Position numbers and translations under genes: made by a program
Shown: positions 23,277 through 33,792 of the stretch, one piece after another
Position numbering within the stretch: the stretch's first letter is position 1
How the letters are laid out: every line of letters begins with the position of its first letter
From: Aporrectodea caliginosa
Taxonomy: Eukaryota > Annelida > Clitellata > Crassiclitellata > Lumbricidae
Reading direction: 5' to 3'
Assembly: GCA_020284085.1 (NCBI GenBank)
Contig: JACEVL010000161.1
Coordinates: forward strand, 1,430,001 to 1,494,000
Length of the DNA: 64,000 bases
Notes under the pieces: model-generated
Told to the model about the DNA's origin: nothing
Database searches by the model: none
What the model saw: the letters and a program-made list of their open reading frames with translations, nothing else

Positions 23277-24714
23277 ATTTCATGTCTCGTCGGTCAGAAA
23301 AATCCAATCCACTTCTTGCAAATTTCCACCGATGCATTGTCCTGTTTTTCTACGTTTTAATTAAGCCGATCACAATGATAATATGTATCTGTGCATATGT
23401 ATTTGTAATTAGTAACAGGGTTGCCATGGATCCTTTAAACCTGGAAAGTCGTTGGATTAGACTTTGTAAGGCTTGAGAAACCTGAAAAACAGGTGTTTTG
23501 GAGAGTCAAGGAACTTGAAAATAGCTAGGCTATGGAAAGAAATGGAAAATCATTAATAGACATATTTCTAATCGTATTTTTAAATTTCGATTAAATTTTA
23601 TGCCGATAAAACAATTAAAAAGCAGTTCGTCTAATATAAGTCCTTTTTCGTCTAAAATAAGTCTTAAAAGTCGTGGAAACAGGTAATGGAAAGTCATGGA
23701 TTTTTGTTTTATTGACCTTGTGGCAACCATTTAGTAACTTCGATCGCACTGGTGTCTAATGCACGCTCAAGGCATGAACCGATGACGCTCCAAAACCAAG
23801 CCGTAATCAGATAGGTATCGATTTGGTGCTTATTGAGTAACTCATAGTATTTGTTCTGTAATTGTAACTAAAACACGGCTTCATTGATGATAGTATATTT
23901 TTAACTGCAGTTGTTACAAAGAATAGCCAATATCGCGTATAATAGATATCTTTTATCGACCTTTTTATATTAAGAATAATCGCATTAAATCTAATATATT
24001 TTTATAATTGTAACTAAACACAACTTTGTGGAGGTTAAAATCTTTTTCTGTTTTGTGCAGTTGTTACTAAGAATCACCTCGACTATGATAATAATATCTA
24101 TATGTGTAGCTGCACTAGTTACAAAGAGTAATCTCATCAACTTATACCTTTCTAAGAAACATTTTATCTGTTTTTCTTCTTAGAAAGCGAATTGTAGTTG
24201 ATTTTATGTTATATTTTGATGTTTTTGTATTCAGAGGCATGTTTTATATTTGCGTGTGGAAGCTTTGAAAAAATGCTGCTGTAAATTTATGCAAATCCAT
24301 CATGTGGTGGAGGAGAGCTGGCCAGCCTCTGAATCCAACAGCCGAAGAAGATGGATGATCCATTCGACTTTTTTCCAGTTGTGTTACAGTCAGTGCCGGA
24401 TTTAGACTTGTTGAGGCCCTAAGCTCTATAAAGCTTGGAGGCCCATTGTTAAGGCCCATTGTTAAGAAATTATACCAGAAGGTATCACAAAACTTGATAA
24501 CAACTTCTAATTAATTAATAGCAGGGCATTTTAAAGTGAAAAATTCTAATTATTTTCAAATGAATGCATTTACTGATTACATATTTAAAAATTATTTATC
24601 ATGTGGTTGGCTTGATCTCTATCATAGATTTTAATATAGTATGCCCTGGAAGCAATACTTAAATGAAATTTTTAAAATAATTATAACATTCTTTAATATA
24701 TACGTTCGAGTTGA

Positions 24715-24835
24715 GGTCCCGAACTCCGCCACTGTCTGCACTCTGACAGTGCCAGTCCCAAGCCTGCATAAAGGAGGAGGGTGACGCTAATGATCTTTGT
24801 TATCACACAGTGTCGTTAAACTGAAACTACTACTA
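24715..24835 (-). repeat. Dispersed repeat, TTTAACGACACTGT family, copy 3
   Basis: Plus strand reads ACTCCGCCACTG ... CAGTGCCAGTCCCAAGCCTG ... GTTATCACACAGTGTCGTTA, the reverse complement of copies 1 and 2. Confidence 0.7.
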
Positions 24836-25649
24836 ATTGAGGTCCCTGTGGATTGTGAGGCTGTAAGCTGTAGCTTTTTTTTAGCTGAATGGTAAATCCG
24901 GCACTGGTACTTACAGTCATTTCTTAGGGATCTGATATATTCTGGTAGAACTTCCGTGACGTGGAACGGTTGTATTTTTTTCGCGAGTGTAATCAATTCG
25001 TTAAGACTTGTTTTAATGTATTCGGTTTGTAAAGACAAAGTTGATCTGTGTTTCCAGTTCTTTTGACTCGTCGGTTGAAATATTTCTGGTTGACTTTGAA
25101 CAGATTGTGTTGTGTGGGATTATCACAGTTTGTTTCCGTTCTTGACTCTTGTGGGACTTTTCTGTTTGTTTGTCTGTATGTCTGCTTGCCTGCCTCTCTG
25201 TCTTCCTGCCTTTCTCTCTGTCTGCGTATCTGTCTGTCTGCATATCTGCCGTTCTGTTGGCCTGCCTTTTTGTCTGCCTGTGTGTCCTTCTGCCTGTCTG
25301 TCTCTCTGCCCTCCCAAAACATTTTTTCATGGTATATCATTTCAGTTATGCAGAGTATAACATAGGTATCTGTATATGGCTGCACATTTCGCAGTAGCCC
25401 TGCACAGAGCTAGTCATTTCACCGACTTTTTCCTAGATATTTTGTATAAACGAAGTCTTTCGTAAACGTTTAGTTCAAGAATTTTCTACGCTGTTAGTGA
25501 AAGTGTTGAGTAATTATGTTAATGAAAGAATTCCGCAAACGTTAACGAACTGCCGAGTTTCAGGAAAGACTTATGAACATTTTCTAATGGTTTTTTGTGC
25601 ATTTTCAATTAAAGTTTTTTTCGGACTTTTACAGGCTGACGGTCTGAAG

Positions 25650-25920
25650 ACTTGACAATGTTGCTGTTACGGATGATGACGACGATGGTGATGATGATGA
25701 CGGTGATGATAATGACGACGATGATGACGACGATGGTGATGATGACGACGATGGTGATGATGACGATGGTCATGATGATAACGATAGTGATGATGATGAA
25801 GATGATGATGGCGATGATGATGGCGACGATGATGATACGACGTGATGACGACGATGATGATGACGACGACGATGGTGATGATGACGACAGTGGTGATGAT
25901 AATGACGACAATAGTGATAA
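25650..25920. repeat. (GATGAC)n / (GATGGT)n tract
   Basis: About 270 bp of GAT-based trinucleotides. It generates artificial poly-Met/Asp frames on one strand and poly-Ile/His frames on the other. Confidence 0.9.
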
Positions 25921-26584
25921 GATTGGGCGACTGTTTGCTGATGTTCTTCAGGTGACGTTGACCGTAAACGACTTTCCCTCCCTTCCTCCCCTTCCTGCCT
26001 CCCTTCCTCCTCGTCGTGTTCCTGCGATTGTCCTCTGACTCGTGTCCTCTTGTGAGTCCTCTTCTCTGGTCATTCGTTGACGTTCTTATCAGTGGTCGTC
26101 CATTCTGAGTGTCTGCTTCCACTTCTCCCGACGGATCGGTAGATGGAGCGACGATAGGAAATGGATTAGTGGAAGGAAGGAGGGATAAATGGATGGATGG
26201 AAGGAGGGATGAATGGATGGAAGGAGGGAGGAATGGATAGATACGGTTGATACACAGGCGGGTAGCTAGATGGGTGGATGGATGGATGGATGATTGTTGT
26301 TACCTCATTTCCTAAAAGATTGAAAGTGAGAGTACCATGCATTCATTTAAAGACCATCTTCGAATGTCGACTGAAGACACATTCGTTGTCGATGCATGGG
26401 CGTTTTGATTCCATAGATTCATCTTCGTCACCAAGCTCAGCATCATGATCATCACCAGCAGTGCCACGACCTGCTGCTGAAACCGGGTCACTAAAGCTCT
26501 TACCATGGTCCGCAAACCATGGCCTCATCACCAATGCTGTCAACGATTGTGGTCGCACTTTGGCACCCCTTCCTACTAATACTC

Positions 26585-28189
26585 CTACCCTCTATCTCCT
26601 TCTCTTCCTCCTATTGCTCTTTCTCCTATTCCTCCTCCTACTCTTCCTCCTTCCCCTCTTGCTCCTATTCCTCTCTCTCCTATTCCTCCTGCTACTGTTA
26701 CTCCTCCTTCTGCACCTATTACTTCTCTTCCTTCTCTCTTTACAGCTCCTCTTTCCACATCTCTACTTTGTCTTTCCATTCCTCTGTCTTCTTCTTTGCC
26801 TCTTTCTTCTTCCCCATCCCCTTCTCCGCCTATTACTGCTCTTCCTCCTTCTCTCCCTACATCCCCTCCTCTTCGTCCTCCTCCTCCTCCTCCTCCTCCT
26901 CTTCCTATCCTCAAACGAACTCTCCGCTTTGACGTCGCGGGTTCGAATCGGCGTCCGTTCTTATTCCGTGTTCTTTGCGTCGTCAAGGCGACCGACAGAA
27001 TCTTCTGGACCGATTTTGACCGAACTACGTAGACCGACGTTTCGACCGGTTTCACTTTTCCCACCGACGCTTCGGTCATGGCCGCGTTTCGGGCAATCGG
27101 TCCCATCCGGTCAGACGATGGGACCGAGTCGGACCGAAATGCCGAATATGGAACCGGATCGAACCTTGCTCCAGTATAATTCCGGCTCTTGCTGCCTTCC
27201 TCGTCTGCGGACCGCAAAGTCTGGACCGATTTTGAGCCGATTTCTGGCGAAAATCGGACCGAATTTGACCGGTGTAGTTGAGCCGAAGTTTGGACGGAAT
27301 TGGAGGCGAATTCTGGCAGTAGTCGAACCGAATTGGACCAATACGCGGCCGAAGTTTCATCGGCGTTTGAGAAAAATACTTCAGGTGACGTTTGAACCGA
27401 ACTGGATGGAGAGATTGGACTCGGTGACCCGCAGGTGAACGACCTTGACCGCTGGTGGTAGCCTTCCGCCGTCAGAAGAGACAGATCGAGGTGCGTGGCA
27501 GAGGGACACCGGGTCAGATCCGGGGAACAGGTGGTTCTGGAGTCTCCATCGTCCTCGAAGACATCGTCAAGTGGATTGGGACTCGGCGGAGACGGCGCGT
27601 CCACCTGGATCCAGCTGGACTTCCGGTCTTTGGTCGGATGGGGATGAGGATGCGGCTGGAGCAGCGGACATCCGGTGGTTGCAGAGACAGAGACAGCAAC
27701 AGGTGGGTCACGTGAGCTGGGCGACTGCTTGACGCGGATGATGATGTTGCGCTTCAGTTGGCGGTAGATCTCGCGCTCGCTTCTCTCCTTCAGAGACGAG
27801 ATCTCGCGCAGGTACTTATGCGTCTGCGACTCGTCATTACCGGAAGTCGACTGTCCGCGGTTTCCGGTCTTGGCGAACGAAGCGATCAGGAGGACCATCG
27901 ACAGACCGTAGACCAAGACCACGGCGCAGATGTAGAGAGCCGCGCCTTCTGGATCGTACAGGGCGCGCCTCGAAGTATCCAGCTCAACATCATCTACCGC
28001 CTGGTTTGGCGATCCATCATCACCTGGTCCAACACCACTGTGGGTGAGGTCGAGGAGCTCGACGACGGTGAGGTTCAGCTGGGTGACGAACGAAGGACTT
28101 CCTCCGTCAGAACCTCCTCTTCGGGTCAGGTTGTTCCCGACTAAGGTCAAGGTTAGGAAACGATACTCCGGTCTCCGTATGATCTTCAT
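26585..28189 (-). CDS. Single-pass membrane protein, possibly KCNE-like, with SxSV repeat tail
   Basis: Open for 534 codons. Residues ~1-82 contain N-glycosylation sequons (NNLT, NLT). Residues ~83-106 are one hydrophobic segment (AALYICAVVLVYGLSMVLLI ASFA). A charged juxtamembrane stretch follows (KYLREISSLKERSEREIYRQ), then a long Ser/Pro-rich tail. Topology and the LYI..VYG pattern resemble KCNE potassium-channel subunits (KCNE4 most), but the RSKK.E..DP signature is absent, so this is tentative. The tail has degenerate repeats of S(N/K)SV(R/Q): SNSVRLLPE, SNSVQTS, SNSVRFSPE, SKSVQTL, SKSVQKI. The last ~130 codons come from a purine-rich tract and may not be translated. A CTAACC branch-like site with an AG at about 28145 suggests the true first exon could lie upstream, with coding from VGNNLTRR. 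Confidence 0.5.
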   Translation of the reverse strand: MKIIRRPEYRFLTLTLVGNNLTRRGGSDGGSPSFVTQLNLTVVELLDLTHSGVGPGDDGSPNQAVDDVELDTSRRALYDPEGAALYICAVVLVYGLSMVLLIASFAKTGNRGQSTSGNDESQTHKYLREISSLKERSEREIYRQLKRNIIIRVKQSPSSRDPPVAVSVSATTGCPLLQPHPHPHPTKDRKSSWIQVDAPSPPSPNPLDDVFEDDGDSRTTCSPDLTRCPSATHLDLSLLTAEGYHQRSRSFTCGSPSPISPSSSVQTSPEVFFSNADETSAAYWSNSVRLLPEFASNSVQTSAQLHRSNSVRFSPEIGSKSVQTLRSADEEGSKSRNYTGARFDPVPYSAFRSDSVPSSDRMGPIARNAAMTEASVGKVKPVETSVYVVRSKSVQKILSVALTTQRTRNKNGRRFEPATSKRRVRLRIGRGGGGGGGGRRGGDVGREGGRAVIGGEGDGEEERGKEEDRGMERQSRDVERGAVKREGREVIGAEGGVTVAGGIGERGIGARGEGGRVGGGIGERAIGGREGDRG

Positions 28190-28424
28190 ATCTCACGTTC
28201 TTCTATGTACATGTATATAATCTATTATATTATGCGTGTATATATATACAATATATCAAAATATACATGCAAACATATATATATATATATTATACAATAA
28301 ATCTGGCGGCTGACTGATGTATACACTGGGGAAAACTGACCCACTGACCACCTGGCTGGCTGGCCCACCCACTGACCCTGACACAAACTGACACACTGAC
28401 ACTGACTCACACACACTGAGACTG

Positions 28425-28559
28425 GCTGGCTGACTGACTGACTGACTGACTGACTGACTGACTGACTGACTGGCTTACTGACTGACTGACTGACTGACTG
28501 ACTGACTGACTGACTGACTGACTGACTGACTGACTGACTGACTGACTGACTGACTGACT

Positions 28560-28595
<36 letters not shown>

Positions 28596-28632
28596 TAATG
28601 ACTTAATGACTGACTGACTGACTGACTGACTG
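28425..28632. repeat. (ACTG)n microsatellite
   Basis: About 50 nearly perfect ACTG units with a few TTACTG or TTAATG variants. Frames across it (poly-SVSQ) are artefacts. Confidence 0.97.
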
Positions 28633-28805
28633 ACCGACAGAGAGATGCCGAGTGCATTTGGCCGATTGTTGGTTCTCTTTTTATTCGTCGATGTCACTTC
28701 CCCTCCTCCACTTCCTCTTCCTCCTCCTCCTTCTGCTCTCCATCCTCTTCCTCTGTGTCCCGGCTGCTGAGGCTGGTGCACGCGAGACAACCACCTCAGT
28801 CGGCA

Positions 28806-29545
28806 GCGCATCAATTGAAGGAAGAGGAAGAACGAGGATACGGAGGAAGAACATGAGGAGGAAGAGGAAAAGGAAGAAGATTAGGATGAATGGATGGGAG
28901 GGAATGGGAAGAGGAGAAGTTAGGAGGAGGCGGAAAAGGGGTGGAGGAGGACAGTGGATGAGGATGGAAGATGCTTGAGGGGAGACAGCGGAAGTGAGGA
29001 GTAAATCTCCTTTTCCTGTCTGTGGACAATTATCCCTCGAAACCTTAAAAGGCAAACGGACGATCGGAGAGGAAGCGATATGGATAGGAGGAGCAGGAGA
29101 AGGAGGAAGGGAGGAAGAGGATGGAAGGAAGTAGGAGGAGGAGGAAGGATGGGATGAGGAGGAGGAGAAGCAGGAGGAGGAGGAGGCCTGGAGGAGGGGA
29201 GAGAGGGGATGCCCGAGAAGGAAGAGAAGAGGAGAAAGAAAAGGAAAGAAAGATGGAGAAGACGAGGAGCAGGAGAAAGAGAAGGAGCAGGAACAGGATA
29301 AGGAGGAGGAGAGAAAGAGAAGGAGCAAGAAGAGGAGGAGGAGGAGGAGGAAGCAGAGGAGGGGAGAAGGAGGAGGAGAGGAGGAGAGGAAGAGGAGGAG
29401 AGGAGGAGGAGGAGGAGAAGGAGGTGGAGGAGGAGGAGAAGGAGAAGAGGAGGAAGGAGCAGGGAGAGAAGAAGAGGAAAGAGCAGGAGGAGAAAGAGGA
29501 GGAGCAGGAGGTTGAGGAGGAGGCAGGAGGAAAAGAGCATCGCAA
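28806..29545. repeat. Homopurine tract, GGA/GAA-rich
   Basis: About 740 bp in which the plus strand is almost entirely A and G apart from a ~130 bp break (28970-29100). The long Ser/Leu or Glu/Arg frames on both strands come from composition alone. Confidence 0.9.
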
Positions 29546-29767
29546 GAAGAGTGTGCCTTTTCCCGTTATTGACTTAAGCCGCACCCAACTGACTTCGTCT
29601 GTCTGCCTGCCTGTATGTCTGAGTCTGTCTGTCTGCGTCTGTCTGCTGTGTCTATCTGACTCGATCTGTCTGTCTGTCTGTTGCAGTGTCCTAGCCTATC
29701 GTATTTCTTGTGGCCGCCGGATGCGAAATCGAAGACAACCACCTGACAAACAATTCCACCTCCTATC

Positions 29768-29853
29768 ATCTGTCCATCCTTCTTCCCTCTGTCCATCCTT
29801 CTTCCCTCTGTCCATCCTTCTTCCCTCTGTCCATCCTTCTTCCCTCTGTCCAT
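29768..29853 (+). repeat. 19-bp minisatellite
   Basis: Four and a half tandem copies of CTGTCCATCCTTCTTCCCT with no substitutions visible in the central copies. Confidence 0.93.
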
Positions 29854-30239
29854 CCTCCTCTCATCGTCCTCGGCTGCTGTTGCTGCATCGGACTAAAATC
29901 ATGGCGGTGCCAATTTCCATCCTAGACGCATTCAGACGAGGATCGCATTTCAGTTTTCCGTTATCGAAACTTCACCCACCCACGCAACCGCCCATCGACC
30001 CAAACCCCCCCTTCGCCACTCTTCTTTCCCTCTTCTTACAACCCTCGTCACTGCACTTACCCCTCGTAATGCCCAACTCTTTCGTTTAAGATTTTAATCC
30101 CTCTCCGTTAGCGTGCTCTCTACCTCCCAGGTTTCAATTCGTAGGGGGAACGAAAGAAGCTCCCCAAAACCGTTAAGACTTTCTCCCACTGAACTTTTTC
30201 CACAATTAGCTTCCCACTCCTTTCTCTCCTATCTCTGGC

Positions 30240-30790
30240 AGGGCGATCTCTCCCCCAACACATCCACCGCCTTCCTACTTACCCATTCACCCCATCTATC
30301 TTGCCTTCCAATCCTTCTTGCCTCCCAAGTCCCAACACTTTCTATTTTCTCTTCCTTGCCGAACCTTTCTCTCCATTTCAATCCTTCCCTCTCTTCTTCC
30401 ACCCCTTCCTTCCATCCTTAAAATTTCTCTCGTCTTTCCTTTCTCCTGTCAACCCTAGTTCTCTCTTTCCACCCTTCCCTTTCTTCTCCCATCCCTTTCT
30501 GGCTTCTTCCACCCATCCATTTCCTCTTCCACCTTTCCTCTCCTCTTCCACCCTCCCTTTCTTCTTCCACCCCTTTCTGTCTTCTTCCACCCCTCCATTT
30601 CCTCTTCCACCCCTTCCTTTCCTCTTTCACCCCTCCTTTTCCTCTTCCACCCTCCCTATCTTCTTCCACACTCCCTTTCTTCTTCCACCCTCCCTTTCTT
30701 CTTCCCACTCCCTTTCTTCTTCCACCCTCCCTTTCTTTTTCCACCCCTCTTCATCTTCCACCCCTCCCTGTCTCATTCCACGCATCCTTC
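30240..30790. repeat. Pyrimidine-rich tract (TTCCACCC units)
   Basis: Imperfect TTCTTCCACCCCTCC-type repeats on the plus strand, the opposite strand asymmetry to 28806-29545. No gene. Confidence 0.88.
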
Positions 30791-30799
30791 CATCCTTCC

Positions 30800-31740
30800 A
30801 ATCTTCACATGTATCTGCCTTCCTTTTACACTCCTTGCTTTTTCAACCCTGATCTACTCAACCCATCCCAAAGAACGCCGTAAAACGGAGGACGCCTGGG
30901 GCTCGTATATAATTTACCGCTTGCCTGACATCAAATGTCGTGGAGGAGGCTCTTCGCATTTATATGGCGCCCGTAAAACTTTATAACCGGTCAGACATGT
31001 AGGCAGTCAAACGCTTGCTTCTTTCGATGACCAAGGCACGAAAAAGGCGCACAATAAATCCTCATATTTCACCGACGCACACACGTACACCAAGACATAC
31101 TTCGACACCAACACCCATTCACCCACACCCACTCACAGGGACACACAAACGAAGGCAACCATCCATCGACACTCCCACAGACGGGACGCAGAATAAACCT
31201 GCGCATAGCTGGACATTAATGGTGCGCCTTTTTAGAACATCTTGAAGCGGACGATCGATGTAAGACTGAGGAGTGAGGAGTGGTGGGAAATTCAGAAAAG
31301 TGCGCTCTTCTAAAACGACCCCCACTCCGAAAGCACAGATGGTGGCTTCCCATCACAGACGGGAAGAAACCCCCACCCCCGTTGAAAATGGTCATCGTAA
31401 ACTTGGTTCAAAGTGGTTTTCCGATTTTTAACCTGGCTCCTCCTCCCATGTATCGCGATTTGTGACTGTAACTTCGATTGATGCCTTGGCAATCATGGAA
31501 TAGAGGCGCTATACGAGTCGTTTTTATTAGCTTAGCGCCTCTCGAAGAAATCCTCTGCAGCATCTTTAGTTGAAACAGTTGAGAGCACACGTGCCACTCA
31601 GGGCTACTATTCCCATATATAGCTTTTTATATGCCTGTATAATATATACAATGTATACAACATTGTATAGATACATTATATACAAAGAAACGTGTTCGAC
31701 CTTAACCTTATCTCGCACCTTTTCAGATCTCTTTGACATA
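30800..31740. other. Gene-free interval
   Basis: Unremarkable sequence with a CA-rich stretch (31075-31150, CACCCAC-type) and an L2-type 3' end near 31470-31530 (CTTCGATTGATGCCTTGG, then GAGGCGCTATA). No exon recognised. Confidence 0.4.

Positions 31741-31742
<2 letters not shown>

Positions 31743-31786
<44 letters not shown>
31743..31786. repeat. (TA)n microsatellite
   Basis: Twenty-two AT units. Confidence 0.95.
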
Positions 31787-31788
<2 letters not shown>

Positions 31789-31950
31789 GTCTGGATGGAA
31801 CCCCACTAGTGTTTGCTCGTTCGAGACATGGTCAATAATTATCTGTCAGAAGTGAAGATGCCCAAGGTCCTTAGCGAAGAGAGTAAACAGCACTGGGTGG
31901 AATCTTGTTACGGTTTTCGGACATTTTCTGATTTATCGTCATTGGACAAT

Positions 31951-32165
31951 TCACTCCACAGCAGTGCATATTTTAACTGTATATTGTATAACCACTGGGA
32001 CAAATCCAGTAAGTTTTAGGATTACGCCCCAGTAGTTTTGGTGATTTGTCGCAGGACACAGCAGGTAATACTGTACTTTCAATGTTAGTTTACATTGAAA
32101 GTACAGTAGTGGCAGACTTTGTCCCAGTAGTCCAAATCCGTTAAAATATGCACAGTCCAGTTGCC
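31951..32165. mobile_element. Candidate small fold-back element
   Basis: GTGCATATTTTAAC (31964-31977) is repeated inverted as GTTAAAATATGCAC (32140-32153). CACTGGGACAAA and TTTGTCCCAG form a further inner inverted pair. At the centre 32069-32085 and 32092-32108 form a perfect 17-bp stem with a 6-base loop. No target duplication identified. Confidence 0.5.
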
Positions 32166-32239
32166 TTGGGATGTGGAGGTGAATTCGAGTGGAAGAGTAT
32201 TACTGAGAGATGGGCAGGCAGTCCATTCTCTTTTAGTGT

Positions 32240-32240
<1 letters not shown>

Positions 32241-32291
<51 letters not shown>

Positions 32292-32452
32292 TAGACAGAG
32301 ACACACACACAGACACACAGAGAGAGACACACAGACAGACAGACAGAGAGACAGACAGAGACAGAGAAACAGACAGACACAGAAAGAGAGTCAGACACAG
32401 ACAGACAGACAGATAGACAGACAGACAGACACAGACAGAGACAGACACAGAC

Positions 32453-32522
<70 letters not shown>

Positions 32523-32600
32523 ACAGACAGAGACAGAAAGAGAGAGAGAGAGAGACAGACAGAGACAGACAGACAGAGACAGCAATTTATCTCGTGAATT
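32241..32600. repeat. (GACA)n and (GA)n tracts
   Basis: Perfect GACA run at 32241-32298, mixed GACA/CACA to 32455, pure (GA)n at 32456-32518, then GACA again. A related tract is at 34480-34575. Confidence 0.95.
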
Positions 32601-32904
32601 GCATGTCATCAGATTGGGTTCTGAATGAGGCAACGGATTCGTAATCAACCCTTTAATATATGAACATCACCAGCAACATTATAAGCATCAGCATCAGCAT
32701 CAGCAGCATCAAGGCCCCGTAAGGCATCATCTGCCGGACCTCCTCCTCCCACCTTCTCTTCCTCCGCAACGTCGGTCGTAGTTTGAGATGAAGATGAAGA
32801 TCCCGGAATAACAAGAGACAGATAATTAACGACGCTACGCAGTCTCTGTCTCTCTCTCTCCCCCTTTCTCTGTCATGCTCTGTCTCTGTCTCTCTCTGTA
32901 AGTT

Positions 32905-32951
<47 letters not shown>

Positions 32952-33334
32952 TCTATATATATCCGCATCTTCATCTCTCTCTCATCTCATTCAATCTCTC
33001 TCTCCCTAATTCTCACTTCCTCTCTCTAGGTCCGCATCTTCATCACCATTCATCACATGCAATCCCACTCTCTACATCCGTCCGTCCATCTCTTGTATCT
33101 GCCTATATCAGTCTTAGCTCTTTCTAAGTCTGTCTGTCTGTGGGTCTTTCCATGTCTGCCCATGTCTGTATGTATGTCTCCGTCTGTCTGCTGCATTGTC
33201 ACATTTCTTAACCCACTACAACCTATGACACCCATGACTCAAACGGAATTCTAATATCATCGAGAAAATAAAGATCATCTTTCAAGAGGCAACTGAAAAG
33301 GAGATAAACGATAAACACCAAGATAAACATGCAA

Positions 33335-33425
<91 letters not shown>

Positions 33426-33792
33426 ACCGCAAAATCAACACAGCATCACATCAATCGTATCATCATCAACATCATCATCGTCATCAACATTAATCATATC
33501 ACCACCACCATCATCATCATCAACATCAGCAGCACCAATAACAATTCTACAGTTAATCACATAATCATCTCATTGTCTGAAATTATTTAAATAAGTCATA
33601 TAAATCTTCTGCTGTTATTGTCACCGTTTCTCAAAAACGAGAAAACGAGCAGAGAAAGCGTCAAACTTGTCAGAATTTCATCGATGGGAAATTTCAAGAA
33701 ACTAAAAAATCTTTGCAGGTCCAAACTCCCTTATAAATATCCCGATCCATTCTCTCCTCCTCATCTTCCTTCATTTTTTCCGCTTCCGTATC
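32600..33792. other. Gene-free, microsatellite-rich 3' flank of the copper transporter
   Basis: (TA)n at 32913-32950, TCTC-rich sequence at 32840-33030, and a perfect (CAT)n run at 33335-33425 followed by degenerate CAT/ACC to 33540. No exon or polyadenylation signal can be assigned to the transporter with confidence. Confidence 0.5.

Larger units (their letters stand above)
23277..26584. other. Convergent intergenic region
   Basis: Between the 3' ends of the DOK-like gene and the membrane-protein gene. It includes a GGTGTCTAATGCACG-type SINE/LINE tail (23730-23830, related to 10086-10165 and 53449-53525), the repeat at 24715-24835, a (CTGTCTG/CCTG) tract at 25160-25310, a GATGAC tract at 25650-25920 and a (GGAT)n tract at 26160-26290. 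Frames of 80-150 codons here are products of those tracts. Confidence 0.6.

Noticed and set aside
25652..26122. Open frames of 128-151 codons on both strands
   Set aside because: They are products of the (GATGAC)n tract: poly-Met/Asp on one strand, poly-Ile/His on the other. No domain and no plausible splice structure.
26461..27438. 325-codon plus-strand frame opposite the membrane-protein gene
   Set aside because: Its first half is Leu-rich low complexity from a pyrimidine tract and the second half is the complement of the SxSV-coding repeats. The minus frame has the TM segment and juxtamembrane region.
29700..29765. Possible short exon (minus-strand IVCQVVVFDFASGGHKKYDR or plus-strand MAAGCEIEDNHLTNNSTS)
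   Set aside because: Looks coding-like on either strand but has no matching partner exon, phase or family resemblance. Could be a 5' exon of the membrane-protein gene; not supportable.
28652..30089. Several long frames (up to 322 codons) on both strands
   Set aside because: The homopurine/homopyrimidine tract has few stop codons in any frame. The Glu/Arg, Ser/Leu and Pro/Ser compositions simply mirror the base composition.
32141..32648. Frames rich in Asp-Arg-Gln-Thr or Cys-Leu-Ser-Val
   Set aside because: Translation of (GACA)n and (GA)n in different frames.
33223..33441. Frame with a run of more than thirty Met residues
   Set aside because: Translation of a (CAT)n microsatellite read on the minus strand.
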